This document shows, piece after piece, positions 48,306 through 58,421 of a stretch of DNA of 64,000 nt. Within the stretch, counting starts at the first letter, position 1. Each line of letters begins with the position of its first letter. The translations under genes were made by a program, and so were the position numbers. The stretch spans positions 248,001-312,000 of the forward strand of contig JAMXDE010000039.1 of the NCBI GenBank assembly GCA_026770025.1. Direction: 5' to 3'. The DNA comes from Craspedostauros australis. Taxonomy: Eukaryota > Bacillariophyta > Bacillariophyceae > Mastogloiales > Achnanthaceae. The notes under the pieces are model-generated. The model had not been told where the DNA came from. It saw only the letters and a program-made list of their open reading frames with translations, and did no database searches.

Positions 48306-50120
48306 ATGCAGTCCAATCCCATCCAATCCACCATGAGGCCCAACACGCCAACGACCGAGGTCTCGGCATCGTCATGGAACTCAAAGACGCTGCCAACGCC
48401 GCTGTCCGCCACGTCGCTCGATGATGAAGGGTCGTCGTCGTCGTCCTACTCCACTGGCATGGCGGCCACCGTCGTCACCGCCGCCACAGCAAGCGTGTCC
48501 CACCGACCTGCGAAGAGGCAAAACACGTCCACGATCGTGTCCATGCGCGGCAGCCACGATGCCACCTACGCCTTCATCGAGGACCACCCTCACTTCCGAT
48601 CCAACGATGGCGCTCCTGACGGCGCATGCAGCGACGGATGCTTCGTCTCCGAGACACCATCACCACCGATCAGGTATCGCAAGCGAACTCCCAAAGCGAC
48701 GGAAGCTCATGCGTCGGCGGTCCCTTCATCGTCGCCACCATCGTCATCTTCCACCGTGTCACTGGCATCAAACGACGATGCGCCCAAGCGACATTGGGAA
48801 GGCGAGCACATGCTGGCCAAGGAGATGGAGTCGCTCTCCCTCGTCGAACGCGAGAGCGTCTACGAGGACATTCACGGGGTCAAGCAGCATCCCACAGAAA
48901 CGCCGGAGTTCCAGCAGAGAATGATCAAAGAGCTGAAGGAGGAGATCCAGAACGTCCGCAAGAAGGAGGCCTACAGCAAGGCCCTGTTCCTGTCGCCCAA
49001 GATGGTTCAGAGCGACATCCTCCATCTTGGCGTTCTGCGAGGCGCGCAATGGAACGCGCATGTGGCCGCCAAGCTCCTCGTCCAAGTCTTCGAGCTCAAG
49101 CTCAGGCTCTTCGGACAAGACCACATGGTGCTTCCGATTACGTGGGATGACTTGACGCCGGCCGCCCAGCGGTCCTTGAACGAAGGCGCGATTGTGCGCA
49201 GCACGAGCGGCGTCGACAGCACAGGGCCGCGGGCGGTGACGGAAGACTCGGTGGGGCGCAAGATCGAGGTCATGAACCTGGCCAGCTTTCATTTCGAGTC
49301 GGCCCTCTCCCTCCTGCAGGCTATTTGGTACATGAACGAGGTGGATCCATCGCACGCGCAGATCTCATCCAAGAAGGGTCTCGTCACCATCTTGAACACC
49401 GTCGGCGCCTCCACGTCGCAGCTGTATCAGCTGGTCGATTCGCACAAGAAGCTCAAGAAATGGAACTACAGCAACAAGCCGCTGCACATGGCCAGCTACC
49501 ACATCTGCTTCGCCAACCCGGCCTTGCGACCGGTCCTCAACGGGCTCCTCATGGCGATGCCCAAGAACACCAGACTGCGCACCAAGTTCCACTTTGGCTC
49601 ATCCATGGAGTGCATGTACTCCATGGTCCCATACGGCATCCCTGCCAGCTCCCTCATTCCGTTCGATCACGGCGACGCATCCGACGACGAATCCTGCGAC
49701 AGCGAATCCAGCGCGAGCAATACCAGAAACGCTTGGTTCCGAAAACAAGTCCAGCTTCTGCGCAGCAAGGAGTCCGTCCTGGTCGACGTCATCAAGTCGC
49801 AGATGCCGCCCAACACCATCCTCTTCCCGCTCAAGGACGACATCGTCCTGGGCCGCGGCAAGCCGTACCAATCCTTCCCCGGCAACCTCAAGTTCGTCGA
49901 GATCCTCGAAGACTACAAGGATGTCTACCACCACTGCAAGTCGCGAACGGACAAGACGTCGCTGTCTTCCAAACTCCTCAAGGTCATCAAGGATCGCGGC
50001 ATGCGATTTTTGCAACGCCATGGGCAGAGCGATGGCATGTACTGGGAGGAAGTTACGGACGAAGTGGCGCGACAGAAGATCACGATGAGTTTGCGCAATC
50101 TGTATCGCAAGCCGCAGTAG
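48306..50120 (+). CDS. CRAL-TRIO-like protein with C-terminal DUF6824 domain
   Basis: 604 aa from ATG at 48306 (595 aa from ATG at 48333, which has a better ACC context). The frame upstream begins only with TTG. Residues ~1-160 are Ser/Thr-rich and disordered. The middle (~165-460) has a V-Y-E-D-I-H-G-V motif, an F-E-L-K-L-R-L-F-G helix and a C-F-A-N-P-A-L-R-P-V-L segment followed by H-F-G-S-x-x-E-C-x-Y. This arrangement resembles the CRAL-TRIO/Sec14 lipid-binding fold. The last ~95 residues, starting D-I-V-L-G-R-G-K, match DUF6824, a domain found mostly in diatoms. DUF6824 may bind nucleic acid, but this is not established. The combination suggests a lipid-sensing regulator; that is inference. 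Confidence 0.7.
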   Translation: MQSNPIQSTMRPNTPTTEVSASSWNSKTLPTPLSATSLDDEGSSSSSYSTGMAATVVTAATASVSHRPAKRQNTSTIVSMRGSHDATYAFIEDHPHFRSNDGAPDGACSDGCFVSETPSPPIRYRKRTPKATEAHASAVPSSSPPSSSSTVSLASNDDAPKRHWEGEHMLAKEMESLSLVERESVYEDIHGVKQHPTETPEFQQRMIKELKEEIQNVRKKEAYSKALFLSPKMVQSDILHLGVLRGAQWNAHVAAKLLVQVFELKLRLFGQDHMVLPITWDDLTPAAQRSLNEGAIVRSTSGVDSTGPRAVTEDSVGRKIEVMNLASFHFESALSLLQAIWYMNEVDPSHAQISSKKGLVTILNTVGASTSQLYQLVDSHKKLKKWNYSNKPLHMASYHICFANPALRPVLNGLLMAMPKNTRLRTKFHFGSSMECMYSMVPYGIPASSLIPFDHGDASDDESCDSESSASNTRNAWFRKQVQLLRSKESVLVDVIKSQMPPNTILFPLKDDIVLGRGKPYQSFPGNLKFVEILEDYKDVYHHCKSRTDKTSLSSKLLKVIKDRGMRFLQRHGQSDGMYWEEVTDEVARQKITMSLRNLYRKPQ

Positions 50121-50552
50121 AGTAGGGATCCTACAGTTTATAATGCTACTGACTACATGTTCGATCGATTGCTTGATTTTCAACGCGGTTTTGGGATGGT
50201 GAAAGGATCGGTTGTGTGAGAATCAGTGAAGTGCATGATATTATATTGTGGAAGAGGCGGATGGAGTACTGCATAGTAGAGTGTGGTAGGACCAGCACGA
50301 CTACGACTATGAGTCCTCGTAGTCTCCGGAATACGGACGATTCCAAGTTGCTGGTGTGCGTCCGTTGATGTTGGCCATCCTTGCTCCTCGACCGTTGCCT
50401 TGGCCGTCTGCGCCGCACTTGTTCATGCCAAGGGAGGCATCCACGCACAATAGAGATGTGATCAACGATCGTTCGACTTCGGATACCACTTGCAGAGCAC
50501 GACTACTGATGATCCACCACTAGATACCCTCTCTGGAATGTGATGTGAAAGT
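50121..50552. other. Intergenic, DUF6824 3' flank and TruA promoter
   Basis: 432 bp without a supported gene. The co-oriented TruA gene follows. Confidence 0.45.
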
Positions 50553-51650
50553 ATGGCAACGATAAATCATGAGGATATTGCTGCTGATGGACGTATGCTG
50601 CTCCAATCAGACACAGCGGCAGCACTGCCAGCCGCAACGACACGATACGTGTTCATCGTGGAATACGACGGAACGCGGTTCATCGGTTTCCAACTTCAGC
50701 AGGAGGACGACCGTGGTCGCCAATCCACGGCGACAGAATCCAGCAACCCCCCATTCAAAAAGGTGCGACAAGTCACGAAGGGCGGGCAAGTCAAGAAGGA
50801 GAAGATCACCATCCAGCAATGCCTGGAGAGCGCCATGATCCAATACTCTGACACTCTGCTTCAATCCGCGACGAAAACAACACGCTACGATCTGCAATTC
50901 AGGTTTGCCGGTCGAACCGATTCCGGCGTTCATGCAAGGGGTCAAGTCGTCGTGGCGACGTTGCCAACATCGGGCGAACGCAACGGCATGGACGATGCAC
51001 AGATCCAGCAGCAGGCATCGTGCTGCTGGTGGATCCAAAAGGCCATCAACTCGCGCTTGCCGGCTGATATTTCCATCCGACATGTGCGTCGCGTTCCGCA
51101 TCCCGACTTCGATCCTCGTCAGGACGTGACACGCAAACGGTACTCCTACACGATCAAGTATCGTCGACGCAGTTGCACTCAGAGCGGTATCGTTGATTCC
51201 GGTCCCAACACGATCCGCGGCGCGTTGGATCCTGCCATCCTTTGGGTCTGCCCGTGGGCGTTGGAGGATTCCAAGCTGTCGGAATGGTGCCAGCGTCTGG
51301 CGGGTGAGCATGAGTACAGCGCATTCGTTCACAAAGACGATCGTCGCAAACGCAGCAACGTGATGCGGATCGATTCCATCATGCCGGTCGTTGCGATGGA
51401 TCATCAAGTGGCGGTGAACAGCAATCCCGTGGTGATGATGCAGTTTCTGGTGGAAGGCAAGGGCTTCCGACGTTGCATGGTGCGGTATCTCATCGGATTC
51501 CTTGTCGATCTGTGCCGAGGCAAGCTGGAGGAGTCCGTTTTTGACACGATCTTCGATGGAACGGATGCATTAGGTCGCATGGTGAATGCAGCGCCCGCAA
51601 GTGGTCTGTGCTTGGAACATGTGTGGTACGAGTCTGGCAAAGATGAATAA
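50553..51650 (+). CDS. TruA-type tRNA pseudouridine synthase
   Basis: 365 aa, ATG at 50553. TruA enzymes convert uridines 38-40 of the tRNA anticodon arm to pseudouridine. Visible features: V-E-Y-D-G-T-R-F-I-G-F-Q near the N-terminus (36-47), the catalytic Asp at ~123 in G-R-T-D-S-G-V-H-A, the K-R-Y-S-Y-T-I block, and the F-x-R-C-M-V-R-Y-L-I segment near the end that closes the second domain. Insertions of about 25 residues between the first two blocks are Lys/Gln-rich. No clear transit peptide is present, so cytosol or nucleus is likely. It is separated by 327 bp from the convergent membrane protein gene. No other family explains these motifs. Confidence 0.93.
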   Translation: MATINHEDIAADGRMLLQSDTAAALPAATTRYVFIVEYDGTRFIGFQLQQEDDRGRQSTATESSNPPFKKVRQVTKGGQVKKEKITIQQCLESAMIQYSDTLLQSATKTTRYDLQFRFAGRTDSGVHARGQVVVATLPTSGERNGMDDAQIQQQASCCWWIQKAINSRLPADISIRHVRRVPHPDFDPRQDVTRKRYSYTIKYRRRSCTQSGIVDSGPNTIRGALDPAILWVCPWALEDSKLSEWCQRLAGEHEYSAFVHKDDRRKRSNVMRIDSIMPVVAMDHQVAVNSNPVVMMQFLVEGKGFRRCMVRYLIGFLVDLCRGKLEESVFDTIFDGTDALGRMVNAAPASGLCLEHVWYESGKDE

Positions 51651-51977
51651 CAATGCCTTCGATGAGGGAGGAGGTAGAATGGGAGATGTGCGCTCGGGTA
51701 TGGCGCAACAACAGCAAACATCGTCCTTTACTGTCCTCAACGACCACAGAATGCAAGCTAGATGATTTTGTGACGACAGTTGTAGAGTACAATATGTATG
51801 TACTCCACGGTTACTCTGGAGTTACACTTGAGAATGATGCAATCACCAGCAGGATCGAAGTGAGGACTGTCTCTTCGTATGTATCCGTTCCTTGTGACCA
51901 CACAGGTATGTATGTTTCGAGTACGCCACCCTCTCGGTATAGCAGCACCCACACCCTGACTTCGTCGGTGCTGACAT
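51651..51977. other. Convergent 3' intergenic region
   Basis: Short gap between the ends of TruA and the four-domain membrane protein gene. No element was recognised. Confidence 0.5.
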
Positions 51978-54900
51978 CTATGTACGAGTAGTCGGGTCTG
52001 AAGCACCGACCTCGATGGAAGAGAAGTGCCAATTCTGGCACAGGTTGCTTGGCCAGATCTCGACGAATCCAAAGCTGTCGAAGAATGGGGGGTCTCCCGC
52101 GTAGACCTCCGAATTGGCATCATCGTCCACCCTGGCATAGATGGAGCCACCGACGCTCCCAGTATTTTGCCCAGGCTCTTCCAGCGAACCCCAACACATC
52201 GTGATCGTGCCGTTCCCAAAGATAGTGGCCTGCGCTGTTATTTTGTTGCGAGAGGATGATCCGAAGACCACACTTTCCCAGCCGATTGTCAATCGCGGGT
52301 TGTCGGGGTTCGTGGAGTTGACAAGGACGTACACGTCTCCGAAAAGGGATCTTCTGGTGTTCACGATGGCCCCGAACGACCCGATGCAGCCCGTCCTTGA
52401 GCTGCAGACTTCGATGGACCCGCGGCTGGAGATGATGAAATCATGGAAGGGCGCATGCGACTGATTCAGCCAGTAAACTGGGAAGTCCAAGGAGACTGAA
52501 TCCACGCAGGTGCCAGAGCAAGCGGACAACGAACTCAGCTGGTAGGCTCCTGGCTCGTCCCTCAACGGCCTATTGCGGAATTCGTACATGTCGGACAGTT
52601 CCAAGTCGATGATGGTTTCCGATTGATTGTTGTGGCTGCCATCATTGGTTGAGCCAGAACTTGGAGAGCCGGTGCCGCTCAGTTGACTTGGGGTCACCGT
52701 TGGGGCGTTGTCAAAAATATTGTGCGGTGCGCGGAATTGAAAGTGTTGGCACTGATTGGTCGGCCAGGTCTCCATGGACCCGACGGATGTGAACATTTGT
52801 CCAAGTGGATGATACGAAATTCCGGTGACGTAGTTCGTAATCTTGGATGTCACACTCGTTGTCGATGACATAACAGAGCCTTCGCCCCAACACATCAAGA
52901 TAGCGCCTGTGGTCGTGATGGTGAGCTGAGCATTTTTGTATTGTTGCAACGCTGAGTTCGGGCCATCGCTCTCCCAGGATATGGTGATGGAGGCGTTCCG
53001 TGGATTGCTGACTCTGTGCAAGAGATAGACTTCCTCCGGAGCCCGTGAATCGGCCATGCCCAAGTTGAACAAGATGTCGCCGTAGCAGCGGTCGTTCGGC
53101 ACGCAAATCTGGACGAACCCGTCCTCCGATACGATGATCTGCTGCACCTTCGTGGCTGATTGGTTCAGCCAATGAAGGTCGAACTGGAGTTGGACCGTTT
53201 CGGAGCAGCCGTCGCAGGTGGCCGGCCATTGCACTTTCGTGGCGTCGGGATGATTCTTGATGGATTCCATCTGATGCATGTACATCGCGGATTGGATGGT
53301 CTCGATTGGATCATTGACGGTCGGCGGAGTGGTCGCTCCCAGATCGTCAGTCATGGCGGTTGTTGGAGCGCTTGATGTATTGCCGCCCGCCACCGGGGCA
53401 ACGCTGGGGCTGCCGATATCATGCGGGCTTATTGTGGGCTGGTTCATGGTAGGTTGGCTTGTGGTGATGGTGCTGCTTCTCAGCTCAGAGCTCGAAAGTC
53501 GTTGACATGAATCTGACGGGAATTGTCCATTTTTGGTCATGCCTTCGCTGTCGAATGAAAAACCCTTGGCTGGGAGCCTGGATTGGTCGACCGTGTCGGA
53601 AAGCCCTGCTTGGAAGCTGTAACCTAAGATCTGACCGCTTCCATAGCAAAGGTCGACGTCACCGTTGGCGTGAAGGTACGTCTGAGCATTGACGAAGGCA
53701 TCCGTGCTGCCAGCCAGCCGCAAGTTTTGCCAAGAAACTATGGCATAGTCGGGATAGAGCCGTGCCCAGATGTTGCCACCAAGAGATATATCCAGGTTGG
53801 TTGACACAACATCAATGACGCCACCATTGGTGAGGAGGATCGCGCCGTCTGTGAGGACATCGACAGTCGATTTCGCGTCGCTTCCCTTCCACATGAAGTT
53901 GAAATTTAGTGGCAGTCGTTCACTGCAACCCAGAGAGCAGCTGGACACAGCGGACAGCCACTGGACACCGGCCCCGCTTTCCGTGATGGCTTTGAATGTT
54001 GTAGCCAGAGGGTGTGGATTGTCGGGGGTTTCTGTCGGAGCTGCGGAAGGCAAGAGAGTCGATGGAGCACGTGTGTCTTCACCACTTGCGTCATCAATAG
54101 TAACGTTGGTGATGTCGCCCTTGCTGTACTGCATGTTGTTGGTGAACACTATGCATTCGTCAGTGGGCCAAGCGCCGTTACGTGTCCTTCCTCCAGTTGT
54201 GAAAATGGTGTCAGGCGTGGGATGGACGATGGTATGTTCGCGGTAATCTTGCATGCTCACCTCGACCGTTTCAAACGGTTGGATTCTGGCCGTACCGTAG
54301 CATATCTGAACGTCGCCTGACTCGAACAAGGTGGCCTGGAATTGGATGGATGTCTCAGGTTCGCCCCGAAGCACCACGTCCTCCCATGATACGATGGTGT
54401 GGCTCATGTCAAAAGGATTTTGCAATCGGTCATCTGGCAATCTGCGATTGTTGCCATCGCTGTTCTTGGAGGTTGCTGAGACGCTGCTGGAATCTCCATC
54501 GTTGTCGGCATTTGTCGCATTGTTGTGCTTGATCCAGATGTCACCGCCGAGACTAGTGTCCAGATCGACGACTGCAGCGCGGATGATTCCGCACGGGTCT
54601 TGGTCGTAGCCTTCGCATGTCGGCAGGATAATTTCTCCGTTGCTGGTCACCAGGATCTGATCCACGACTGTGCCGCGTAACATGAAGGGCGATGCCAGCA
54701 TCACTTGCTGGTTGCATTCGTCGCAGTCACTGACCTCGATCAACCTCGAGGCGCCGGGGATTGATGCGATACTTCGGTAGGTAGTCCTACCACTCAACGT
54801 GGGAGTTGCAGTGGGAAGATCTGTGACAGCACTCGGTGGCGTCATTTCCGTTGGGGGGCCCGTGCTGCTCCTGTTGAATTGCCCATCAGCGGTAGGCGAG

Positions 54901-55433
54901 CTGGTAGCCGCAGACGAGTTGTCATTGTTGTTGTCGTTGCTGCTGCTACTGCCGCCGCTGCTGCTCTTTCTTTTGTCGCTGACGAGGAACCCAACGACGA
55001 CTGCCTGTACCAGGATGATCAGAAGGAAGATGCCGCCGGCCGTGTACCAAATACACTTTCGCCTCTTCCTCTGCGCCAGATGTCCTTCCTCAACGACAGC
55101 GAGCTTCGCTTCATCCGTGCCTCCATTCACGCCATCGTCGTACGTATCGGCGACAGAACCAACGTTGGGGTCGGCGTAGGCGACTCGTGCGTCCAAGGGC
55201 ACGTACTCTCCATCCGTCTGTCGGCGCTCCAAGGGACTGGCACCTGATCGTGACGTTGGATTCGTCGGTCCCACACCACCGCCAACCCCTCCAGGTTGCA
55301 CCAAGGTGGCGACGGCGTCGGTGAGGATCGGCACGCTGCCAGCAGTGCCATTGGCAGTGTCATCAGTAATATCATCGGTGAAGAAGCTGTCGGCGTCTGC
55401 GGCGCTCAACGCTGGGTCGGATGGTTGCTCCAT
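51978..55433 (-). CDS. Type II membrane protein with four copies of a Cys-containing extracellular domain
   Basis: 1151 aa, ATG at 55433. The ~125-residue cytosolic head is Asp/Thr-rich. One transmembrane span (127-151) follows R-K-R-R-K, so the bulk is probably outside. A Ser/Asn/Pro linker leads to four domains of ~155-200 residues at about 229-430, 490-646, 733-900 and 963-1137. Each begins with a C-x-x-C or C-x-x-x-C pair, has an I-(V/T/G)-(S/G)-W-(E/Q) strand, then a G-(D/A/T)-(V/I)-x-(I/L/M)-C-(Y/W)-G block, and ends near W-P-(T/S)-(N/D)-x-C or F-P-S-D-x-C. Linkers are Thr/Ser/Pro-rich and likely O-glycosylated. The strand pattern recalls nidogen-like beta domains, but I cannot name a family. 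Role unknown; adhesion, cell surface or silica-compartment attachment are only possibilities. Confidence 0.8.
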   Translation of the reverse strand: MEQPSDPALSAADADSFFTDDITDDTANGTAGSVPILTDAVATLVQPGGVGGGVGPTNPTSRSGASPLERRQTDGEYVPLDARVAYADPNVGSVADTYDDGVNGGTDEAKLAVVEEGHLAQRKRRKCIWYTAGGIFLLIILVQAVVVGFLVSDKRKSSSGGSSSSNDNNNDNSSAATSSPTADGQFNRSSTGPPTEMTPPSAVTDLPTATPTLSGRTTYRSIASIPGASRLIEVSDCDECNQQVMLASPFMLRGTVVDQILVTSNGEIILPTCEGYDQDPCGIIRAAVVDLDTSLGGDIWIKHNNATNADNDGDSSSVSATSKNSDGNNRRLPDDRLQNPFDMSHTIVSWEDVVLRGEPETSIQFQATLFESGDVQICYGTARIQPFETVEVSMQDYREHTIVHPTPDTIFTTGGRTRNGAWPTDECIVFTNNMQYSKGDITNVTIDDASGEDTRAPSTLLPSAAPTETPDNPHPLATTFKAITESGAGVQWLSAVSSCSLGCSERLPLNFNFMWKGSDAKSTVDVLTDGAILLTNGGVIDVVSTNLDISLGGNIWARLYPDYAIVSWQNLRLAGSTDAFVNAQTYLHANGDVDLCYGSGQILGYSFQAGLSDTVDQSRLPAKGFSFDSEGMTKNGQFPSDSCQRLSSSELRSSTITTSQPTMNQPTISPHDIGSPSVAPVAGGNTSSAPTTAMTDDLGATTPPTVNDPIETIQSAMYMHQMESIKNHPDATKVQWPATCDGCSETVQLQFDLHWLNQSATKVQQIIVSEDGFVQICVPNDRCYGDILFNLGMADSRAPEEVYLLHRVSNPRNASITISWESDGPNSALQQYKNAQLTITTTGAILMCWGEGSVMSSTTSVTSKITNYVTGISYHPLGQMFTSVGSMETWPTNQCQHFQFRAPHNIFDNAPTVTPSQLSGTGSPSSGSTNDGSHNNQSETIIDLELSDMYEFRNRPLRDEPGAYQLSSLSACSGTCVDSVSLDFPVYWLNQSHAPFHDFIISSRGSIEVCSSRTGCIGSFGAIVNTRRSLFGDVYVLVNSTNPDNPRLTIGWESVVFGSSSRNKITAQATIFGNGTITMCWGSLEEPGQNTGSVGGSIYARVDDDANSEVYAGDPPFFDSFGFVEIWPSNLCQNWHFSSIEVGASDPTTRT

Positions 55434-56156
55434 GGTCGTTTCTGTACCGCAGGTGGTACATGCGAGTATCTTCGAAAAACACTCCTGAGTTGATTGTTAT
55501 GTCCGTCTCTGCTTCATTCAATGGCACAAACGGAATGCCGGTGTTGGGGTTGGATGTCGAGGCGCTGCGTCCATCCCATCCTCCCCTGCTTCCTCACGAA
55601 CTGTTGGTGGGAAGCATTGGGATCCCATGCTCCCTTCATCTCGATTCTCGGTTGCCTTCATTGTGTGCACACCACGCTTGCGTTTCGTTTCGCGCTGTGG
55701 GCTTCACCGGTCAGTCATTTTCATTCCCGTCGTCGCGAAGGTCGCGGTTATTTGTGCGGATGATTGAGTCACGTTTCGAAGACCATTCGAGTCACACTTG
55801 GGCATTGTGCACATGAAGCATTGTTTCTTCTGTGACGTCATCGTGACGATGGGAAGACAACCTCTTTGTCACCCAACTGCTGTCGACCTATTCGACTTCT
55901 GCAATCGTGTTTCTGTTTCTTGTTCCCGTCGCGCAACAACCACACATCACCGACATCGTCGAATCGAATCGCATCACATCAATCACATCATTTCTCCCAA
56001 CGTCCGATCGATGCACAAAGATCACAGAGGACGACTACACGTACCAATAAAGTATGTTGGAAAGCAGACTTCGCTCACGTACGACTATTGACTTCTCTCC
56101 TGTACGATCTATCGTACCATATTCGTACATCAACGATACCATCCAATTGCGTCAGC
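55434..56156. other. Divergent promoter region, four-domain protein and ABC-F gene
   Basis: 723 bp between two divergent starts. The open frame of the ABC-F gene extends back to 55866 but is leader-like there. Nothing else was recognised. Confidence 0.5.
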
Positions 56157-58421
56157 ATGGCGTCGCAATCGAGGAGGTGGCGGCGCCCGACGATGTTGCG
56201 GATGCTTGCGTCGTTGCTTTGCATCGGCACAACAGCAGCATTCCAAACTCCTGCGCATGCTCCACTGCAGGTGCATCAGGAATACCGGCATAGGGAGCAC
56301 ACGGAAGCAAGACGGCAACAGCGAAGGCTCTCAACAACTCTGTGCGCGGCAGGTGCCACATCGCAGCCTCCGCCACCGGCCATCAGCATCAGGGATCTGT
56401 CCTGCACTCACAATGGCGGCCAGACATGGCAGCTGAAGGACGTGTCGTACGTGCTGCCGCGCGGGGCCAAGGCCGCCTTGGTCGGACGCAACGGAACGGG
56501 CAAATCGACGCTGCTGAAGATCCTCGCCGAATGCACGACGTACGATCGATCCGTCGATACCACGGATCAGGGCATGAAGTACACGGGAGAGGTATCATCG
56601 CCGCGCGATGTGCGGGTCGCCTACGTGGAACAGGAACCGCCATCACCGTCAGGCGTCTCGGTGGCAGATTCGCTGCTTGGCATCATCAGCGAGAACGATG
56701 GCAACGCCGGATCCGCGGATGGCGCAGCGTCGGGCAAGCAATCGGTCTTTTCCGTCGTGCGACGGTACCGGCGAGCCGTCGAGAATATCGATACGGATCC
56801 GGAAGGCTTCGCGGATGCGAGCGTCGCGATGGATTCGTCGAATGGCTGGGACGTGCTGACCAAGGCGGAAGAAGTCGCGACGAAGTTGCGGGTGCAGCAT
56901 CTGCAAGATCAGCTGTTGGCCAACCTCTCCGGCGGAGAACGCAAGCGCGTGGCCTTGGCGGCAGCGTTGGCACAGGAACCGGATGTCATCCTCCTCGATG
57001 AACCGACGAACTTCCTGTCGTTGGCTGGCGTGCAGTGGCTTGGCGACGTGCTGGAATCGGATCCCAAGTTGACCATCCTCATGGTGACGCATGACCGACT
57101 GTTCCTTGATGACGTTTGCGACAGGGTGCTGGAGTTGGACTACGGCTCGCTCTACTCATACGAGGGCAACTATCAGGCATATCTGGAGGGCAAAGAAGCG
57201 CGCATGGCGTCCGAGGACGCTGCGGTGCAGTCAGCGAAGGCCAAATTCAGGGTGGAGCTGGAATGGATGCGACGCCAGCCACAAGCACGCGCATCCAAAT
57301 CCAAGGCCCGCATAGAGGCGTTCTACAAGCTGGAGAAGTCCACCAAGCCAAAGCCACGCGATCCCAATCTGTCCATCGACCAAGGCCAGCAACGTCGGTT
57401 GGGTGGCAAGATCCTCAGCATGCGAGGAGTCAGCCTCAGCTACGGAGATCGGCGCATGCTCAATGACTTCAGCTATGACTTCCTGAAAGGCGATCGTATC
57501 TGCCTGGCGGGTGCCAACGGCGTGGGAAAGACCACCTTCCTCAACGTTCTCACAGGAGATCAACCCGCGGATAGCGGCCAGATCGAGCGAGGCGAGACGC
57601 TGGCGATGGGAGTGTACGACCAGCAAGGGCTCGACATTGAAGACCCGCAACAGACCCTCATGGACTTTGTGGTGGAGAGGGTGCAGGCCAGGGAGGGCCA
57701 TCCAGGTCAGGCGGAGGGCCAGAGCGAGGCGCGCAAGCTCCTCAACCGGTTCGAATTCCCGCGCCAGCGATGGAACGAGTGCGTTTCCATCCTCTCCGGT
57801 GGCGAGAAACGGCGCATGCAAATGCTCTCCGTGCTCTCGCAGCAACCCAACTGCCTCATCATGGACGAACCTTCCGTGGATTGTGACCTGAACACTCTCA
57901 CGGCGCTGGAGACCTACTTGCAGGAGTTCGATGGCGTTCTCATCATCGTCAGTCACGACCGGGCGTTCGCCGACAAGGTCAGCGATCATCTGTTCGTCTT
58001 CGAAGGTGACGGAGAAGTGAAGGATTTTTCCGGGACGTTGTCGGAGTACGCATCGACGCTGGTGGAGCTCGAATCGAAGCAAATCTCTGGAGATATATCT
58101 GCAGCGTCAACTTCTGGTGCTGCGCACGCTGGCGAAGACAAGAAGACGAATTACAAGGAGGACAAGGCAAAGCGCAACGAGGAGCGCAACAAGCTCAGGC
58201 GCGCCAAGAAGGACATTGATAATCTGGAGAAGGCGATGGACAAGCTGAAGACCAAGGCGGCCAAACTGCAGAGCGAGATTGATTCCAGCGCCGATGAAGG
58301 ATGGACGGTTCTTGCTGATCTGACAGCCAAGCTCGATGAAGTCAACGAGCAAGTCGATGAGAAGGAGATGGCGTGGATGGAGTTGGCGGAATTCGTCGAG
58401 CAGGCGGAGGCCGATGAGTAG
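56157..58421 (+). CDS. Plastid-targeted ABC-F ATPase (Uup/EttA-like)
   Basis: 754 aa from ATG at 56157. The N-terminus has a signal ending T-A-A-F-Q (~26-30), the plastid-type motif. Two ABC cassettes follow without membrane segments, as in ABC-F translation factors. The first Walker A is G-R-N-G-T-G-K-S (110-117) and the second is G-A-N-G-V-G-K-T. Both L-S-G-G-E signatures are present. The Walker B regions read L-L-D-E-P-T-N-F-L-S (~278-287) and M-D-E-P-S-V-D-C-D (~569-577). Both depart from the usual DEPTNHLD and DEPTNDLD D-loops. Switch His is kept in both (V-T-H-D, V-S-H-D). The C-terminal ~100 residues are a coiled coil rich in Lys/Glu/Ala. ABC-F proteins act on the ribosome E-site; a plastid ribosome role is inferred. 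Confidence 0.9.
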   Translation: MASQSRRWRRPTMLRMLASLLCIGTTAAFQTPAHAPLQVHQEYRHREHTEARRQQRRLSTTLCAAGATSQPPPPAISIRDLSCTHNGGQTWQLKDVSYVLPRGAKAALVGRNGTGKSTLLKILAECTTYDRSVDTTDQGMKYTGEVSSPRDVRVAYVEQEPPSPSGVSVADSLLGIISENDGNAGSADGAASGKQSVFSVVRRYRRAVENIDTDPEGFADASVAMDSSNGWDVLTKAEEVATKLRVQHLQDQLLANLSGGERKRVALAAALAQEPDVILLDEPTNFLSLAGVQWLGDVLESDPKLTILMVTHDRLFLDDVCDRVLELDYGSLYSYEGNYQAYLEGKEARMASEDAAVQSAKAKFRVELEWMRRQPQARASKSKARIEAFYKLEKSTKPKPRDPNLSIDQGQQRRLGGKILSMRGVSLSYGDRRMLNDFSYDFLKGDRICLAGANGVGKTTFLNVLTGDQPADSGQIERGETLAMGVYDQQGLDIEDPQQTLMDFVVERVQAREGHPGQAEGQSEARKLLNRFEFPRQRWNECVSILSGGEKRRMQMLSVLSQQPNCLIMDEPSVDCDLNTLTALETYLQEFDGVLIIVSHDRAFADKVSDHLFVFEGDGEVKDFSGTLSEYASTLVELESKQISGDISAASTSGAAHAGEDKKTNYKEDKAKRNEERNKLRRAKKDIDNLEKAMDKLKTKAAKLQSEIDSSADEGWTVLADLTAKLDEVNEQVDEKEMAWMELAEFVEQAEADE

